From NCBI GenBank assembly GCA_024690695.1, contig JAILOS010000013.1, positions 17,392-81,391 of the forward strand: 64,000 bases of DNA, written 5' to 3'. The notes under the pieces are model-generated. The model was not told the DNA's origin. It ran no database searches and saw nothing but the letters and a program-made list of their open reading frames with translations. Both the position numbers and the translations under genes were made by a program. Positions 32,367 to 40,714 of the stretch are shown here, one piece after another. Position 1 is the stretch's first letter, and each line of letters opens with the position of its first letter. The stretch is from Oscillospiraceae bacterium (GTDB lineage: Bacteria > Bacillota_A > Clostridia > Oscillospirales > Oscillospiraceae).

Positions 32367-34904
32367 ATGGAACAGTATCGAATTACCGGCATGAGCTGCG
32401 CCGCGTGCTCAAGCCGGGTGGAAAAAGCGGTCTCCGGCGTGCCGGGGGTCGCCTCCTGCGCGGTGAGCCTGCTGACGAATTCCATGGGCGTGGAGGGGAC
32501 GGCGTCCCCCGCGGACGTCATCCGGGCGGTGGAAGCCGCCGGATACGGCGCTTCCCTCAAGGGCGCGGAGACGGCGCCGTCGTCCGGGGCGTCTCCCTCC
32601 TGGGCGGACGCCGAGGCACTGAAGGACCGGGAAACGCCGAAGCTGAAAAAGCGGCTTCTGTTTTCGGTCCCGATCCTGCTGATCCTGATGTATTTCTCCA
32701 TGGGTCACGGGATGTGGGGCTGGCCTGCGCCGAAAGCCTTTGACAACCTCGTGTTTCTCGGGCTGTTCGAGCTGCTGCTGGCCGTCGTCGTGATGACGAT
32801 CAACCAGAAATTCTTTACCTCCGGCTTTTCTTCTCTGCTCCGTGCGGCGCCCAATATGGACACCCTCGTGGCCCTCGGCTCCGGAGCGTCCTTCGCATAT
32901 TCCCTGGCGGAGCTCTTTCTGATGATCCTCGCCCAGGGAGAGGGCAGGAACGACGTCGTGATGAAGCTCGGCATGAACCTGTACTTTGAATCGGCGGCCA
33001 TGATCCCGACGCTGATCACGGTCGGCAAAATGCTGGAGGCCATGTCGAAGGGGCGCACGACGGACGCGCTCAAGGGCCTGATGCGGATGGCTCCGAAAAC
33101 GGCCGTCCTGCTGCGCGGCGGCGTCGAAACGGAGGTCGGCGTCGAGGAGGTCAAGACCGGCGATATCTTTATCGTGCGGCCCGGAGAACAGATCCCGGTG
33201 GACGGGGTCGTCGTCCGGGGCATGACGGCGGTCAACGAATCCGCGCTCACCGGGGAGAGCATCCCGGTGGACAAGGCGGAGGGAGACACGGTCTCCGCCG
33301 CCACGATGAACCAGCAGGGCTACGTGGAATGCCGGGCGACCCGCGTCGGGGAAGACACGACGCTGGCCCAGATCATCCGCACCGTGTCCGACGCGGCCGC
33401 AACGAAGGCTCCGCTGGCCCGCATCGCGGACAAGGTGTCCGGGGTCTTCGTGCCCGCGGTCATCGGCGTCGCCCTGCTGACTCTGATCGGCTGGCTCGCC
33501 GCCGGCAAGCCCTTCTCCTTCGCCATCGCCCGCGGCATCTCCGTGCTGGTCATCAGCTGCCCCTGCGCGCTCGGGCTTGCTACGCCGGTTGCGATCATGG
33601 TCGGCAGCGGCGTGGGCGCCAGAACCGGCGTGCTGTACAAGACCGCGGCGGCTCTGGAGGGCGCGGGCCGGACGCAGATCGTCGCGCTGGACAAGACGGG
33701 GACCGTGACGGAGGGACAGCCCCGCGTCACGGACGTGATCCCCTTCGGCAGAGATAGGGCCGAGCTTCTGCGTCTGGCCGCGTCTCTGGAGAAAAACAGC
33801 GAGCACCCGTTGGCCGGGGCCGTGACCGCCGAGGCGGAAGGCATGACGCTCGCGGAGGTCAGCGATTTCGAGGCGCTGCCCGGGCACGGCCTCCGCGCCC
33901 GTCTGGACGGGAAGGAGCTTCTGGGCGGGAGCCTGAAGTATCTCAGCTCCCGGGGCCTGGTCGACGAATCCGCTTCGGAGCGGGCGAACGCCCTTGCCGA
34001 AGAGGGGAAGACGCCGCTGCTGTTCGCCTGCGGCGGCGAGCTCGTGGGGATCGTCGCGGTCGCCGATCCCATCAAGGCCGATTCCGCGCAGGCGATCCGC
34101 GAGCTGCGGAGCATGGGCGTCCAGACGGTCATGCTGACCGGGGACAATGAACGGACGGCCGGGGCGATCAGCCGGCAGGCCGGCGTGGACCAGGTGATCG
34201 CCGGCGTGCTGCCGGAGGGCAAGGCGGACGTGATCCGCGCGCTGAAGAAGCTGGGCAAGGTCACCATGGTCGGCGACGGGATCAACGACGCGCCGGCGCT
34301 TACCGTGGCGGACAACGGCGTTGCGATCGGCGCGGGCACGGACGTGGCCATCGACGCGGCAGACATCGTGGTGATGAAAAGCCGGCTGACCGACGTGACG
34401 GCGGCGATCCGGCTGAGCCGCGCGACCATTCGGAACATCCATCAGAACCTGTTCTGGGCCTTCTTCTACAACGCCGTGTGCATCCCTCTGGCGATGGGCC
34501 TGTACGGCGTTGAAATGAAGCCCATGTACGGTGCGGCGGCCATGGCGCTCTCCAGCTTCTTCGTATGCATGAACGCGCTGCGTCTGAATCTGGTCAAGCT
34601 GCATGACGCCGGACGGGACAGAAAAGAAAAGCCGATCAGCGCGGAGGCGCTCGAAGAGATCGTCGCCGCTGAAACAAGAAAGGAGGAAAAAACCATGACG
34701 AAGACACTGAAAGTGGAAGGCATGATGTGCATGCACTGCGAGGCGCGTGTGAAGAAGGCCCTCGAGGCGGTGCCCGGCGTCGCGGGCGCCGTGGCGGATC
34801 ACAACAAGGGCACGGCGGTCGTCACCCTTGCCGCTCCCGTCGAGGACGAAGCGCTTCGCGCGGCGGTGGAAGCCCAGGACTACAAAGTGCTTGGCGTGGA
34901 ATGA
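32367..34904 (+). CDS. copA: Copper-exporting P1B ATPase with N- and C-terminal metal-binding domains
   Basis: The 845-residue protein has an N-terminal heavy-metal domain (GMSCAACSSRVEKAV), eight membrane segments, the A-domain ALTGESIPVDK near 293, the transport motif SCPCALGLATP (CPC at 398), phosphorylation site ALDKTGTVTEGQP (D442), SEHPLAG, MLTGDNERTA and VGDGINDAPAL. YNAVCIP and MALSSFFVCMNAL in the last helices fit Cu(I) specificity. Unusually, a second heavy-metal domain (GMMCMHCEARVKKAL) follows the last helix, joined by a charged linker that contains a perfect internal ribosome binding site. It exports Cu(I) under CsoR control. Confidence 0.95.
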   Translation: MEQYRITGMSCAACSSRVEKAVSGVPGVASCAVSLLTNSMGVEGTASPADVIRAVEAAGYGASLKGAETAPSSGASPSWADAEALKDRETPKLKKRLLFSVPILLILMYFSMGHGMWGWPAPKAFDNLVFLGLFELLLAVVVMTINQKFFTSGFSSLLRAAPNMDTLVALGSGASFAYSLAELFLMILAQGEGRNDVVMKLGMNLYFESAAMIPTLITVGKMLEAMSKGRTTDALKGLMRMAPKTAVLLRGGVETEVGVEEVKTGDIFIVRPGEQIPVDGVVVRGMTAVNESALTGESIPVDKAEGDTVSAATMNQQGYVECRATRVGEDTTLAQIIRTVSDAAATKAPLARIADKVSGVFVPAVIGVALLTLIGWLAAGKPFSFAIARGISVLVISCPCALGLATPVAIMVGSGVGARTGVLYKTAAALEGAGRTQIVALDKTGTVTEGQPRVTDVIPFGRDRAELLRLAASLEKNSEHPLAGAVTAEAEGMTLAEVSDFEALPGHGLRARLDGKELLGGSLKYLSSRGLVDESASERANALAEEGKTPLLFACGGELVGIVAVADPIKADSAQAIRELRSMGVQTVMLTGDNERTAGAISRQAGVDQVIAGVLPEGKADVIRALKKLGKVTMVGDGINDAPALTVADNGVAIGAGTDVAIDAADIVVMKSRLTDVTAAIRLSRATIRNIHQNLFWAFFYNAVCIPLAMGLYGVEMKPMYGAAAMALSSFFVCMNALRLNLVKLHDAGRDRKEKPISAEALEEIVAAETRKEEKTMTKTLKVEGMMCMHCEARVKKALEAVPGVAGAVADHNKGTAVVTLAAPVEDEALRAAVEAQDYKVLGVE
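34681..34686 (+). promoter_or_regulatory. Internal Shine-Dalgarno for copZ within copA
   Basis: AGGAGG followed by eight bases and ATG, in frame inside the copA linker codons (AGA AAG GAG GAA). It is as strong as the best ribosome binding sites in the window. Confidence 0.75.
34695..34904 (+). CDS. copZ: CopZ-like copper chaperone nested in frame at the 3' end of copA
   Basis: Starting at the in-frame ATG 34695 (copA residue 777), translation would give a 69-residue protein, the normal size of a stand-alone CopZ: MTKTLKVEGMMCMHCEARVK, then a full ferredoxin-like beta-alpha-beta fold ending YKVLGVE, with the MxCxxC copper site. The AGGAGG at ideal distance suggests independent translation. 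The simplest history is fusion of formerly separate copA and copZ genes that kept the copZ start signals. Whether both products are made is not shown by sequence. Confidence 0.6.
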   Translation: MTKTLKVEGMMCMHCEARVKKALEAVPGVAGAVADHNKGTAVVTLAAPVEDEALRAAVEAQDYKVLGVE

Positions 34905-35092
34905 TCCCTCGGAGGGGACTCTGCTCCCGTCTCCCGCGGCTGCGCGGGAGGCGGGGCGCCCCTGCAGTCAGCGAGGAGGGGGAAGACGATTCGGACCTGC
35001 CGGCGGGAGAGAAGACGGACGGACGCGCCGTCCCGCTGTTCCCCGGCGGCATCCGCCGGCAGATCCGCGACTTTGAGGAGGGTAAGGAATGA
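34901..35092 (+). CDS. Possible 63-residue protein bridging copA and the HAD gene
   Basis: An ATG at 34901 overlaps the copA stop (ATGA), and the TGA at 35090 overlaps the next start (ATGA), so the frame is exactly nested between two genes. The C-terminal part (SEEGEDDSDLPAGEKTDGRA, then a Phe-Pro-Gly-Gly and Phe-Glu-Glu-Gly end) looks protein-like, while the N-terminal part is Arg-rich and repeat-like. There is no clear Shine-Dalgarno and no known family. It may instead be non-coding spacer. Confidence 0.3.
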   Translation: MIPRRGLCSRLPRLRGRRGAPAVSEEGEDDSDLPAGEKTDGRAVPLFPGGIRRQIRDFEEGKE

Positions 35093-35934
35093 ACGGCAGA
35101 CTGATCTTTCTGGATATCGACGGCACGTTGACCGTGCCGGGCAGCAACGTTCCGCCGGAGAGCGCGCTGGAGGCGATCCGGGCCGCGCAGAAGGCGGGGC
35201 ATAAGGTTTTTCTCTGCTCCGGGCGCAACTACGACATGCTCAAGCCCCTGCTCGCATACGGCTTCGACGGCGCGGTGGCCAGCGGCGGCGGCTACGTGTT
35301 TGCCGGAGACCGGGTGCTCTATGACTGCCCGATGACGGACGAGCAGAAGGACCGGGCGCTGCGGCTCTTCGCCGAGGGCGGCGTGCTGCGCACGATCGAG
35401 GCGAAGGACGGCAGCTGGTGCGACGAGGGCATGGGCGAGTTTCTGCAGAAGTGCTCCGGCGGCAACAGCGAGCTGCTGCGCTGGCGGGAGGCGCTGGAGA
35501 AGGATCTCGGTATCCGCCCGATGAAGGAGTACGACGGGCGTCCGATTTACAAGGTGGTCTTCATGTGCGAAAACGCCGGGCAGCTGGCCCCCGCGATCCG
35601 GGAGCTGGAAGGGGAGTTTTACTTCCTCGTGCAGGATCTGGCGGGCGCGAACTGCCTCAACGGCGAGCTGATCAACCGGCAGTTCGACAAGGGCACCGGC
35701 ATCCGGTGTCTCTGCGAGGCGCTGGGCTGTTCCGTCGACGATACCATCGGCTTCGGCGACAGCATGAACGACCTGGAAATGATCCAGACCGCAGGTTACG
35801 GCGTCTGCATGGCGAACGGAAGCCCGAATCTGAAAAAGCAGAGCGATCTGGTTTGCCCCTCCGTGGAGGAGGACGGCCTGGCCTGGGCGTTCCGGAAGCT
35901 GGGTTTGGTGGAAAGCGACAAAAAACAGGACTGA
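35089..35934 (+). CDS. HAD superfamily (Cof-type) phosphatase
   Basis: The 281-residue protein has HAD motif I FLDIDGTLTVPGSNVPPES near 6 (both Asp), motif II CSGRNYD near 44, a C2-type cap domain (about 80-190), motif III Lys in the NRQFDKGTGI region near 200 and motif IV IGFGDSMNDLEMIQTA near 221. GAGGAGGGTAAGGA precedes the ATG. Cof-type enzymes dephosphorylate sugar phosphates and related metabolites. Its place just before the PTS operon suggests a sugar-phosphate substrate, but it ends before the PTS promoter, so this is only context. Confidence 0.88.
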   Translation: MNGRLIFLDIDGTLTVPGSNVPPESALEAIRAAQKAGHKVFLCSGRNYDMLKPLLAYGFDGAVASGGGYVFAGDRVLYDCPMTDEQKDRALRLFAEGGVLRTIEAKDGSWCDEGMGEFLQKCSGGNSELLRWREALEKDLGIRPMKEYDGRPIYKVVFMCENAGQLAPAIRELEGEFYFLVQDLAGANCLNGELINRQFDKGTGIRCLCEALGCSVDDTIGFGDSMNDLEMIQTAGYGVCMANGSPNLKKQSDLVCPSVEEDGLAWAFRKLGLVESDKKQD

Positions 35935-35962
35935 TTTTCGTCAGAACAAAAACGGAATTGGA

Positions 35963-35991
35963 TTGTAGAGGTTTTCCCGTTTTGTTATAAT
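35963..35991 (+). promoter_or_regulatory. Promoter of the PTS operon
   Basis: TTGTAG (35963-35968), a 17-base spacer and TATAAT (35986-35991). An ACAAAAACGG/CCGTTTTGT inverted repeat overlaps this region and could be an operator. Confidence 0.6.
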
Positions 35992-36061
35992 GAACAGAAG
36001 AATGCGGTCGCTCCTTTCCGAACGGCCGCAGTCTGGATTAAGGGAAAAGGAGAAAAAGCTT

Positions 36062-37942
36062 ATGGCGCTCGACTATCGCAAATGCGCGGAAGAGATCTTT
36101 TCTCACCTGGGTGGGAAAGAGAACATCATCAGCGCGGCACACTGCGCGACCCGGCTCCGCCTCGTGATCGCGGACAACAGCAAGCTCGATATCAAAGCGC
36201 TGGAGGAAGTCGAAGGGGTCAAGGGTCTGTTCGATTCCAACGGACAGCTCCAGCTGATCATCGGCACCGGCACCGTCAACAAGGTCTATGACGAGTTCCT
36301 GGCCGTCACCGGGCTCACCGCCGCCACCAAGGCGGACGTGAAGGCCGCGGCCGCCTCCCGCATGCCCCTGTGGAAGAAGATCCTGAAGACCCCGGGCGAC
36401 GTGTTCGTCCCCATCCTGCCCGCCATCGTGGCCTCCGGTCTGATGATGGGCCTTGTCGAAGCGATCCCGAAGTTCGTCGAGGGCTTTGAAACCACCAGCT
36501 GGTACGGCTTCCTCGACCTCGTAGCCAACACCGCCTTCGCGCTGCTGCCCGTGCTGGTGGCGATCTCCGCCGCCCGCGTATTCGGCGGCAACGTCTTCCT
36601 GGGCGCCGTCATCGGCCTGATGATGGTCCACCCCGCGCTGATCAACGCCTGGACCGTCGGCAACTACGCCCCCGGCGAGATCCCGACCTGGCAGCTGTTT
36701 TTCTTCAACGTCCAGCAGGTCGGCTATCAGGGCCATGTCATCCCGGTCATTCTGGCGGTACTGTTCATGTCAACATTGGAAAAATGGCTGCACAAGAAAG
36801 TACCGGAAATGATCGACCTCTTCGTGACCCCGCTGACCACGGTGCTCATCACCGCCTTCGTCACCTTTACGATCATCGGACCCGTCTTCTCCGTGTTTGA
36901 AAGCTGGGTGCTCACCGGCGCCCAGTGGCTCATCAAGGTCGGCTACGGCCTCGGCGCGGCCGTCATGGGCGCGATCTACCCGCTGACCGTCGTCATGGGT
37001 CTGCACCACATGTACAACGTCATCGAGGCCGGCATGATCTCCTCCACCGGCGTCAACTCCTGGATGCCGATCGCCTCCGCCGCGAACTTCGCGCAGTTCG
37101 GCGCCTGCCTTGCCGTCGCGCTCAAGGTCAAGAACCAGAAGACCAAGTCCGTGGCGCTGCCCTCGTCGCTGTCCGCGTCCCTGGGCATCACCGAGCCCGC
37201 GATCTTCGGCGTCAACTTCCGCTTTATGAAACCCTTTGTCTGCGGCATGGTCGGCGGCGCGGCCGGCTCGCTGTTCGCGTCCTGGATGCACGGCACCAAC
37301 GCCGCCGGCGAGACCGTCGCCTTCGGCGCCACCACCTATGGCGTCACCGGCATCCCCGGCATCCCCGCCGTCAACAACGTCCCGATGTACCTCGTCGAGC
37401 TGCTGATCGCCTCCGGCGTCGCCTTCGCGCTGACCTGGATCCTCTGGAAGGAAGACGCGCCCGCGAAGAAGGAAGCGCCTCCCGCCGAGGCCGAGGCTCC
37501 CGCCGAGCCCATGCCCTCCGTCGTGCGCTGCTCCGCCGGCGAGCTGCTGCAGCCCTGCAGGGGCACGGTGATCGCCCGCGAGCAGATCCCCGACGAGACC
37601 TTCGCCGCCGGCGTCCTGGGCGACGGCGTCGGCGTTATCCCGGAGGACGGCGTTGTGGTTTCGCCCTTTGACGGGGTCGTGACCTCCGTCTTCGATACGA
37701 AGCACGCCATCACGCTGGAAAAGGACGGCATGGAAGTGCTGATCCACATCGGCGTCAACACCGTCAATATGCAGGGCGAGGGCTTCACCGCCTTCGTCGA
37801 GGAAGGGGCCGAAGTGAAGGCCGGACAGAAGCTGCTGGGCTTCGACCGGGAGGCCATCAGGAAAGCGGGCTACAACGACACGGTGGTCATGCTTCTCACC
37901 AATTCCGACGACCTCGAGGGCGTCGAGTGCGGCATCAAATAA
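36062..37942 (+). CDS. PTS glucoside-family transporter EIIBCA (sucrose/trehalose type)
   Basis: ATG 36062 follows AAGGAG. The 626-residue three-domain protein has EIIB (about 1-90, phosphorylated Cys28 in AAHCATRLRLV), a membrane EIIC (about 105-460, with GLHHMYNVIEAGMI and TEPAIFGVNFRFMKPFV) and, after an Ala/Pro/Glu linker, a Crr-like EIIA (about 490-626, with VLIHIGVNTVNMQGEGF carrying the active His). Sequence features of EIIC match the sucrose/trehalose/beta-glucoside branch, with GVTGIPGIPAVN typical of it. It imports and phosphorylates its sugar. No matching hydrolase or regulator gene is adjacent, so the sugar is unresolved. Confidence 0.9.
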   Translation: MALDYRKCAEEIFSHLGGKENIISAAHCATRLRLVIADNSKLDIKALEEVEGVKGLFDSNGQLQLIIGTGTVNKVYDEFLAVTGLTAATKADVKAAAASRMPLWKKILKTPGDVFVPILPAIVASGLMMGLVEAIPKFVEGFETTSWYGFLDLVANTAFALLPVLVAISAARVFGGNVFLGAVIGLMMVHPALINAWTVGNYAPGEIPTWQLFFFNVQQVGYQGHVIPVILAVLFMSTLEKWLHKKVPEMIDLFVTPLTTVLITAFVTFTIIGPVFSVFESWVLTGAQWLIKVGYGLGAAVMGAIYPLTVVMGLHHMYNVIEAGMISSTGVNSWMPIASAANFAQFGACLAVALKVKNQKTKSVALPSSLSASLGITEPAIFGVNFRFMKPFVCGMVGGAAGSLFASWMHGTNAAGETVAFGATTYGVTGIPGIPAVNNVPMYLVELLIASGVAFALTWILWKEDAPAKKEAPPAEAEAPAEPMPSVVRCSAGELLQPCRGTVIAREQIPDETFAAGVLGDGVGVIPEDGVVVSPFDGVVTSVFDTKHAITLEKDGMEVLIHIGVNTVNMQGEGFTAFVEEGAEVKAGQKLLGFDREAIRKAGYNDTVVMLLTNSDDLEGVECGIK

Positions 37943-37969
37943 ACTTTATATCATACGGAGGAAAACGAC

Positions 37970-38230
37970 ATGAAGACTTTTGAGTACACCATCACCGATC
38001 CCGTGGGGATCCACGCCCGTCCCGCCGGCCTGCTGGTCAAGGAGATCAAGGGCTTTGCCGGCTCCGCCGTCACCATCACCAAGGGTGAGAAGTCCGTCAA
38101 CGCGCTCAAGCTCATGGCTCTGATGCAGATGGGCATCAAGTGCGGCGACACCGTCAAGGTCTCCGTCGAGGGCGGCGATGAGGAAGCCGTCGCGGCTGCG
38201 ATCGAGAACTTCTTCAAGGCCAATCTGTAA
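37970..38230 (+). CDS. ptsH: Phosphocarrier protein HPr without the Ser46 site
   Basis: The 86-residue protein has the phosphorylated His15 in DPVGIHARPAGLLVKE. The region that normally contains the HPr-kinase target Ser46 (NLKSIMGVMSLG in Bacillus) reads NALKLMALMQMG, so Lys occupies the serine position. It therefore can pass phosphate from EI to EII but should not be regulated through Ser phosphorylation. It sits 27 bases after EIIBCA with GGAGG and 63 bases before ptsI. Confidence 0.93.
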   Translation: MKTFEYTITDPVGIHARPAGLLVKEIKGFAGSAVTITKGEKSVNALKLMALMQMGIKCGDTVKVSVEGGDEEAVAAAIENFFKANL

Positions 38231-38240
38231 AAAGCAAGGG

Positions 38241-38274
38241 AAAATACGGCTGCCGCTCCGACAGCCGTATTTTC
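38241..38274 (+). terminator. Hairpin between ptsH and ptsI
   Basis: AAAATACGGCTG and CAGCCGTATTTT form a 12-pair stem with a short T run, 11 bases after ptsH. It may be a partial terminator or processing site giving more HPr than EI. Confidence 0.6.
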
Positions 38275-38293
38275 ATAGGAAGGAGTATTGCTT

Positions 38294-39973
38294 ATGATCA
38301 CCATTCAGGGAAAAGGCGTTTCCACCGGCGTCGCCTCCGGCCCGCTGTATTTCTACCAGAGAGCCCAGGGGACGCTCCGCCGCTGCGAGGTCGAGGACCG
38401 CGAGGCGGAATGGCTCCGCTTCAAGGAGGCGCAGGCCAGGGCCATCGAGCAGCTCGGCGCTCTGGCCGAGAAGGCCCGCGCGGAGGCCGGAGACGAGGCC
38501 GCCATGCTCTTTGAGACCCATCAGATGATGTGCGAGGATCTGGATTATGAGGAGGCCATCGAGGGCTTCATCAAGGAATCCGGGCTGAACGCCGAGGCGG
38601 CGGTCACCGACGCCGGCGCCATCCAGGCGGAGGCCTTTGCCGCCATGGACGACGACTATTTCAAGGCGCGCGCCGCGGACGTGAAGGATATCTCCGGCCG
38701 CATCGTGGGCATCCTCATGGGCGTGGTGCAGGGCGGCATGGACTCCGACGTGCCCGTGATCCTGGCCTCCGACGATCTGGCTCCCAGCGAGACCGTGCAG
38801 CTGGACAAGTCCAAGATCCTGGGCTTCGTCACCTCCGGCGGCTCCGGCTCCAGCCACACCGCGATCCTGGCCCGTACCATGGGCATCCCCGCCATCATCG
38901 GCGTGGGCGATCAGCTCAAGGCCGAGTATCAGGGCCGGAACGTCATCGTGGACGGCGGCACCGGCAGCGTTGTGCTGGACGCGGATGACGATACCCGTGC
39001 CCGTCTGATGAAAAAGCGCGCCGACATCCTCAAACGCCAGGAGCTCCTGAACCAGCTCAAGGGCCAGCCCAACGTGTCCAAAGACGGGCAGGAGATCCGC
39101 GTCTACTGCAACATCGGCAACCCCGAGGACATACACGCCGTGCTGGAAAACGACGGCGGCGGCATCGGCCTCTTCCGCAGCGAGTTCCTGTACCTCAACT
39201 GCGACGATTATCCCACCGAGGATTACCAGTTTGAGGCCTATAAAAAGGTCCTCAGCGACATGGGCGGCAAGGAGGTCGTCATCCGCACGCTGGACATCGG
39301 CGCGGACAAGATGATCGAGTACTTCCGGCTTCCCCACGAGGAGAACCCGGCTCTGGGCAACCGGGCCCTGCGCATCTGCCTGAACCGGCCGGAGATCTTC
39401 CGCACCCAGCTTCGCGCCCTGTACCGCGCCTCCGCCTACGGACGCCTCAGCATCATGTTCCCCATGGTGGCCTCCGTCTGGGAGGTCCGCGAGGCCAAGA
39501 AGGTTTGCGAGCAGGTAAAGAAGGAGCTGACGGCTGAGGGCATCCCGTTCTCGGACGAGGTGGACGTGGGCATCATGATCGAGACCCCCGCCGCCGCGAT
39601 GATCAGCGACAGGCTTGCCAAGGAAGTGGATTTCTTCTCCATCGGCACCAACGACCTGACCCAGTACACGCTGGCCTGCGACCGGCAGAACAACGATCTG
39701 GGCCGCTTCTTCGACGCCCATCACCCGGCGGTGCTTCGCCTGATCAAGATGGCTTGCGACAACGCCCACAAGGAGGGCATCTGGTGCGGCATCTGCGGCG
39801 AGCTCGGCGCCGACCTGGAGCTGACGGAGCTGTTCCTGTCCATTGGGCTGGACGAGCTCAGCGTCTCCCCGCGGGCGGTGCTGCCGCTGCGCCAGAAGGT
39901 GCGCGAGACCCAGGTGCGCGTGGTGCGCGAAAAGCTGCTGGCGGATCTGGCCGGGGATCAGAATACGATCTGA
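38294..39973 (+). CDS. ptsI: Phosphoenolpyruvate-protein phosphotransferase (enzyme I)
   Basis: ATG 38294 has AAGGAG at normal distance; a TTG two codons upstream does not fit better. The 559-residue protein has the His-domain motif GGSGSSHTAILARTMGIPAI (H188), GIGLFRSEFLYL near 290 and the PEP-binding C-terminal barrel with FPMVASVWEVREAK near 391, DVGIMIETPAAAMI near 425, SIGTNDLTQYTLACDR near 450 and WCGICGELGAD (active Cys) near 498. It takes phosphate from PEP and gives it to HPr, completing the phosphorelay encoded by this operon. Confidence 0.95.
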   Translation: MITIQGKGVSTGVASGPLYFYQRAQGTLRRCEVEDREAEWLRFKEAQARAIEQLGALAEKARAEAGDEAAMLFETHQMMCEDLDYEEAIEGFIKESGLNAEAAVTDAGAIQAEAFAAMDDDYFKARAADVKDISGRIVGILMGVVQGGMDSDVPVILASDDLAPSETVQLDKSKILGFVTSGGSGSSHTAILARTMGIPAIIGVGDQLKAEYQGRNVIVDGGTGSVVLDADDDTRARLMKKRADILKRQELLNQLKGQPNVSKDGQEIRVYCNIGNPEDIHAVLENDGGGIGLFRSEFLYLNCDDYPTEDYQFEAYKKVLSDMGGKEVVIRTLDIGADKMIEYFRLPHEENPALGNRALRICLNRPEIFRTQLRALYRASAYGRLSIMFPMVASVWEVREAKKVCEQVKKELTAEGIPFSDEVDVGIMIETPAAAMISDRLAKEVDFFSIGTNDLTQYTLACDRQNNDLGRFFDAHHPAVLRLIKMACDNAHKEGIWCGICGELGADLELTELFLSIGLDELSVSPRAVLPLRQKVRETQVRVVREKLLADLAGDQNTI

Positions 39974-39991
39974 CCGTACGAGAAACAGGAT

Positions 39992-40026
39992 CGGGGCTGC
40001 CGCGGAATACGGCAGCCCCGAATTTT
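39992..40026 (+). terminator. Terminator of the PTS operon
   Basis: CGGGGCTGCCG and CGGCAGCCCCG form an 11-pair stem followed by AATTTT, 19 bases after ptsI. Confidence 0.8.
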
Positions 40027-40162
40027 CAGAAAAGACCGGATATCTGCGCCGAAGAAAAACGCTCCGGCAGGCTCGCCCCCGGCCGGGCGGCAGCCCGTCA
40101 AAAAGCGCCGCGGGACGGCGGGGACGGAGGGACGGCCGATATCCGGACGGCTTTAGCGGGAA

Positions 40163-40639
40163 ATGATGATCAAGATTTGTGTTTTTTCGGATTCTCACGG
40201 TTCCCCGGAGGGGATGATCACGGCCCTTGAAAAGGAAAAGCCTGCGCTGTACTTCTTCCTGGGCGACGGAGAGCGGGATCTCGAACGGGTGCGGGAGCGC
40301 TTTCCCGATCTGCCGTATTACGCGGTACGGGGCAACTGCGATCTGCGCTCGGCGCTCAGCGGCAGCCTTTGCTGCACGGTGGGCGGGGTCGGGATCTTCG
40401 CCGCTCACGGACATCTGTACGACGTAAAATACGAACCGGAGCTGGAGAGCCTCGCCGCGGCCGCGCGGGAGGCGGGGGCCTGTCTGGCGCTCTTCGGGCA
40501 CACCCACCGCGCCTGTCTGGAGAGCCGCCGGGGGATCACGTTTCTGAATCCCGGAACGATCGGCCGCACGGCGCATCCGGGCTACGCCGTCCTGTACGCG
40601 GAGGGGGGACGGTTTACGGCAGAGCTCAGGAGGCTTTAG
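40163..40639 (+). CDS. YfcE/MJ0936-type metallophosphoesterase
   Basis: The 158-residue protein has the calcineurin-like phosphoesterase motifs: FSDSHGSPEGM near 8, FLGDGERD near 31, VRGNCD near 54 (GNCD variant of GNHD), AAHGHLYD near 77 and LFGHTHRACLE near 110 with FLNPGTIGR. Small enzymes of this type use two metal ions to hydrolyse phosphodiesters. The natural substrate is unknown. The 190 bases upstream contain only the PTS terminator and no strong promoter. Two adjacent ATG codons could serve as start. Confidence 0.88.
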   Translation: MMIKICVFSDSHGSPEGMITALEKEKPALYFFLGDGERDLERVRERFPDLPYYAVRGNCDLRSALSGSLCCTVGGVGIFAAHGHLYDVKYEPELESLAAAAREAGACLALFGHTHRACLESRRGITFLNPGTIGRTAHPGYAVLYAEGGRFTAELRRL

Positions 40640-40714
40640 GCACGCCGTCTGAAAAGCCTCGCTTTCGCCGCTTTCGGCCGCCGTACGCGGCTGTTTTTAA
40701 CGGCGGAGCGGCCG

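Noticed and set aside
35089..39973. HAD phosphatase as part of the PTS operon
   Set aside because: A good promoter lies between them and no shared sugar pathway can be shown, so the link is context only.
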